A DNA stretch of 64,000 nucleotides from JAJCYX01 sp965243825 (GTDB lineage: Bacteria > Chloroflexota > Dehalococcoidia > Lucifugimonadales > Lucifugimonadaceae): NCBI GenBank assembly GCA_965243825.1, contig CBDEVT010000001.1:248001-312000 (forward strand), written 5' to 3'. A model generated the notes under the pieces. It did no database searches. It worked only from the letters and a program-made list of their open reading frames with translations, and was not told the origin of the DNA. Shown here in pieces: positions 62,453 to 64,000 of the stretch. Numbering within the stretch: the first letter of the stretch is position 1; the number at the start of each line of letters is the position of its first letter. A program made the translations under genes and the position numbers.

Positions 62453-64000
62453 TCATTCGTCGCTCTCATCCGCTGGCGACTTCCTGGTTGCCGGACCGGA
62501 CCTTTCCAGCTTCGCGAAGCCGAGCATAAGTCGCTTCACTCCGTTGCCAGAAAATGCAACGGTTGCCTCCACGTCACCCGGCACAGCCTTCACGCTAACG
62601 ATCACGCCCTCGCCAAAGTGCGAATGCTTGACCCGGTCTCCAGCAGAGAACTCCAGACCGGGTTGGGACGCAGACTTCGCAGCGGCCGGCGCAGTGGCTG
62701 CGCGCCGAGACCACATCGGGTCCTTGCGAACTTCGGTCTTGGCTGCGCGGCTGCGTACCGTCTGCGCATTAACCAGCGGCTCTGGCAATTCCATCAGAAA
62801 GCGTGATGGCATGCTCGGAGACAGGCTTCCCCTGAAGCGGCGCTGGAACGTGTGCAACATGTACAGCCAGCGCTTGGCACGCGTCATCCCCACGTAGCAG
62901 AGCCTTCGCTCTTCTTCCATCTGGGCAGGGTTATCGGCAGAGCGGGAATGCGGCAGCAGCCCTTCCTCCATGCCGACCATGAAGACGGCGTCAAACTCCA
63001 GGCCTTTTGCCTGGTGAAGCGTGATCAGCGTGATCGCATCCTGGCCAGCCTCAGCAGTCCCCTGCTCAAGCGGGTTGCCAGTGCGCACGCCATCTACATC
63101 TGAAACCAGTGCCACATTTTCCAGGAACTCCGAGAGCTGCTCGCGTGGGTCACCTCCGGAGTACTGTTCGGCGGAGCCGCGCAGTTCCCTGAGGTTCTCC
63201 ATCCGCTCCTCGCCGGTCTCCTTGTCTTCCTGCAACCAGCGCACGTATCCGGAGCGCTCCATCGCAAGGTCGATGAGTTCTTGCGGTTGGAGGACCAGGC
63301 TCTGCTCGACAAGTCGTTCTACGAGTTCAGCAAACGCAGTCACGGAGTTGGAGGCGCGGGTGCTTAGCTCGACCTCCAGCGGGTTTTTCTCGTCCTGCAC
63401 AGACAGCACAGTGTCCATGAGCGGGACCTGGTGGATGGATGCTGTGCGACGAAGTTCCGAAAGCGTTCTGTCCGAGATACCGCGGGCCGGCACATTGATG
63501 ATTCGTTCGAGGGCAGCATCGTCAGCGGGGTTCAGGACCAGTCGGAGGAAGCTGAGGATGTCTTTGACTTCCCGGCGTTCATAGAACTTCACGCCTCCCA
63601 CGAGTCTGTACGGAATTCCCGAGCGGTTGCAGACGACCTCCATCGAGCGCGACTGGGCGTTAATCCGGTACATCACAGCGATGTCGTTGCGGCTGATGTC
63701 GTGTTGCTTCACGAGCCTCTCAATCTCGTTGATCACCGCACGAGCTTCGCCTTCCTCGTCATAGGTCTCGGCGACCACGACCTTGCTGCCACGGTCGTTC
63801 TGCGTCCACAGAGTCTTCTCCATGCGGTCTTCGTTGTTGGCGATCACCGCATCGGCCGCTTCGAGGATCACCTGGGTCGAGCGATAGCTCTGGTCAAGAG
63901 TCACGATCTTTGCTTCGGGGAAGGTTCGCCTGAAGTCGGTCAGGTTTGTCGGGTCTGCGTGACGCCACGAATAGATCGACTGGTCTGGGTCGCCAACAAC
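62453..64000 (-). CDS. pcrA: PcrA/UvrD-type DNA helicase (partial, runs off the right edge)
   Basis: C-terminal 515 residues of an SF1A 3'-5' DNA helicase. At the window edge it opens within motif III (VGDPDQSIYSWRHAD); later motifs are LDQSYRST (IV), TLHQAKGLEFD (V) and YVGMTRAKR (VI). The C-terminal domain ends in FSAGDRVKHSHFGEG, the tudor-like domain that binds RNA polymerase in PcrA. This marks it as PcrA/UvrD rather than AddA or Rep. The N-terminal ATP-binding motifs lie outside the window; the real gene is longer. Confidence 0.93.
   Translation of the reverse strand, partial: VVGDPDQSIYSWRHADPTNLTDFRRTFPEAKIVTLDQSYRSTQVILEAADAVIANNEDRMEKTLWTQNDRGSKVVVAETYDEEGEARAVINEIERLVKQHDISRNDIAVMYRINAQSRSMEVVCNRSGIPYRLVGGVKFYERREVKDILSFLRLVLNPADDAALERIINVPARGISDRTLSELRRTASIHQVPLMDTVLSVQDEKNPLEVELSTRASNSVTAFAELVERLVEQSLVLQPQELIDLAMERSGYVRWLQEDKETGEERMENLRELRGSAEQYSGGDPREQLSEFLENVALVSDVDGVRTGNPLEQGTAEAGQDAITLITLHQAKGLEFDAVFMVGMEEGLLPHSRSADNPAQMEEERRLCYVGMTRAKRWLYMLHTFQRRFRGSLSPSMPSRFLMELPEPLVNAQTVRSRAAKTEVRKDPMWSRRAATAPAAAKSASQPGLEFSAGDRVKHSHFGEGVIVSVKAVPGDVEATVAFSGNGVKRLMLGFAKLERSGPATRKSPADESDE

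Noticed and set aside
1..64000. CRISPR arrays, insertion sequences, integrases, phage genes, toxin-antitoxin pairs, rRNA genes
   Set aside because: Looked for, and none could be supported: no regularly spaced repeats, no transposase or integrase motifs, no rRNA-like sequence.

Overview
The window is a gene-dense stretch of a bacterial chromosome (about 60 protein genes, one tRNA, no rRNA, no CRISPR array, no insertion sequence or phage gene that I can see). My best guess is a free-living member of the Chloroflexota, Dehalococcoidia/SAR202-like. This is inference from the short EF-Ts, the frequent TTG/GTG starts, AddAB next to ordinary housekeeping genes, FAH/HpcH/RraA catabolic enzymes, paralogous SDR enzymes and an unusual Ccm system. 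No marker gene here proves it.

Layout. 1-4.1 kb: catabolic and accessory enzymes (HpcH/HpaI aldolase, metallo-beta-lactamase hydrolase, RraA-like protein, M20 peptidase). 4.3-16.9 kb: a conserved information/envelope cluster, rpsB-tsf-pyrH-frr-uppS-cdsA-dxr-rseP, then ispG and proS, interrupted by a reverse-strand ATP-grasp gene. It couples ribosome production, UMP synthesis, the MEP isoprenoid pathway (dxr, ispG, uppS), phospholipid synthesis and intramembrane proteolysis. 16.9-18.6 kb: a lipoprotein, a HAD phosphatase and a DUF2568-type membrane protein. 18.7-24.1 kb: nusA-ylxR-infB-rbfA-truB behind an attenuator-like hairpin and without rimP. 24.2-31 kb: tRNA-Arg(CCG), then addB-addA.

31-42 kb: mixed metabolism: SDR, a tandem Nudix protein, a LuxR-type regulator, CcdA, an unknown membrane-anchored protein, a FAH-family enzyme, a D-aminoacylase-like amidohydrolase with an alpha/beta hydrolase, an RluB/RsuA pseudouridine synthase, a second amidohydrolase and an unknown membrane protein. 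42.2-46.5 kb: the cytochrome c maturation cluster ccmA-ccmB-(SDR)-ccmC-ccmD-like-ccmE. Its CcmE has Cys in place of the usual heme-binding His (CxxxY), and no ccmF, ccmG or ccmH lies in the window. This is the most unusual system here.

46.6-50.8 kb: an MFS transporter, a PlsY-family protein with altered motifs, a zinc-finger anti-sigma candidate divergent from an ECF sigma factor, and a membrane protein. 50.8-53.4 kb: a 2-oxoacid:ferredoxin oxidoreductase (beta and gamma-alpha). 53.8-57.5 kb: a GNAT acetyltransferase, two tandem paralogous lipoproteins and a ThuA-like protein. 57.5-61.8 kb: a xylulokinase-type kinase, a double SDR dehydrogenase and a split MaoC hydratase pair, which look like a (3R)-hydroxyacyl-CoA module. 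61.8-64 kb: a small membrane protein and the C-terminal part of a PcrA/UvrD helicase that runs off the right edge.

Genome style: genes are tightly packed. Five convergent pairs overlap by exactly four bases by sharing complementary stop codons (CTAG, TTAG or TTAA), and two tandem pairs overlap at TTGA.
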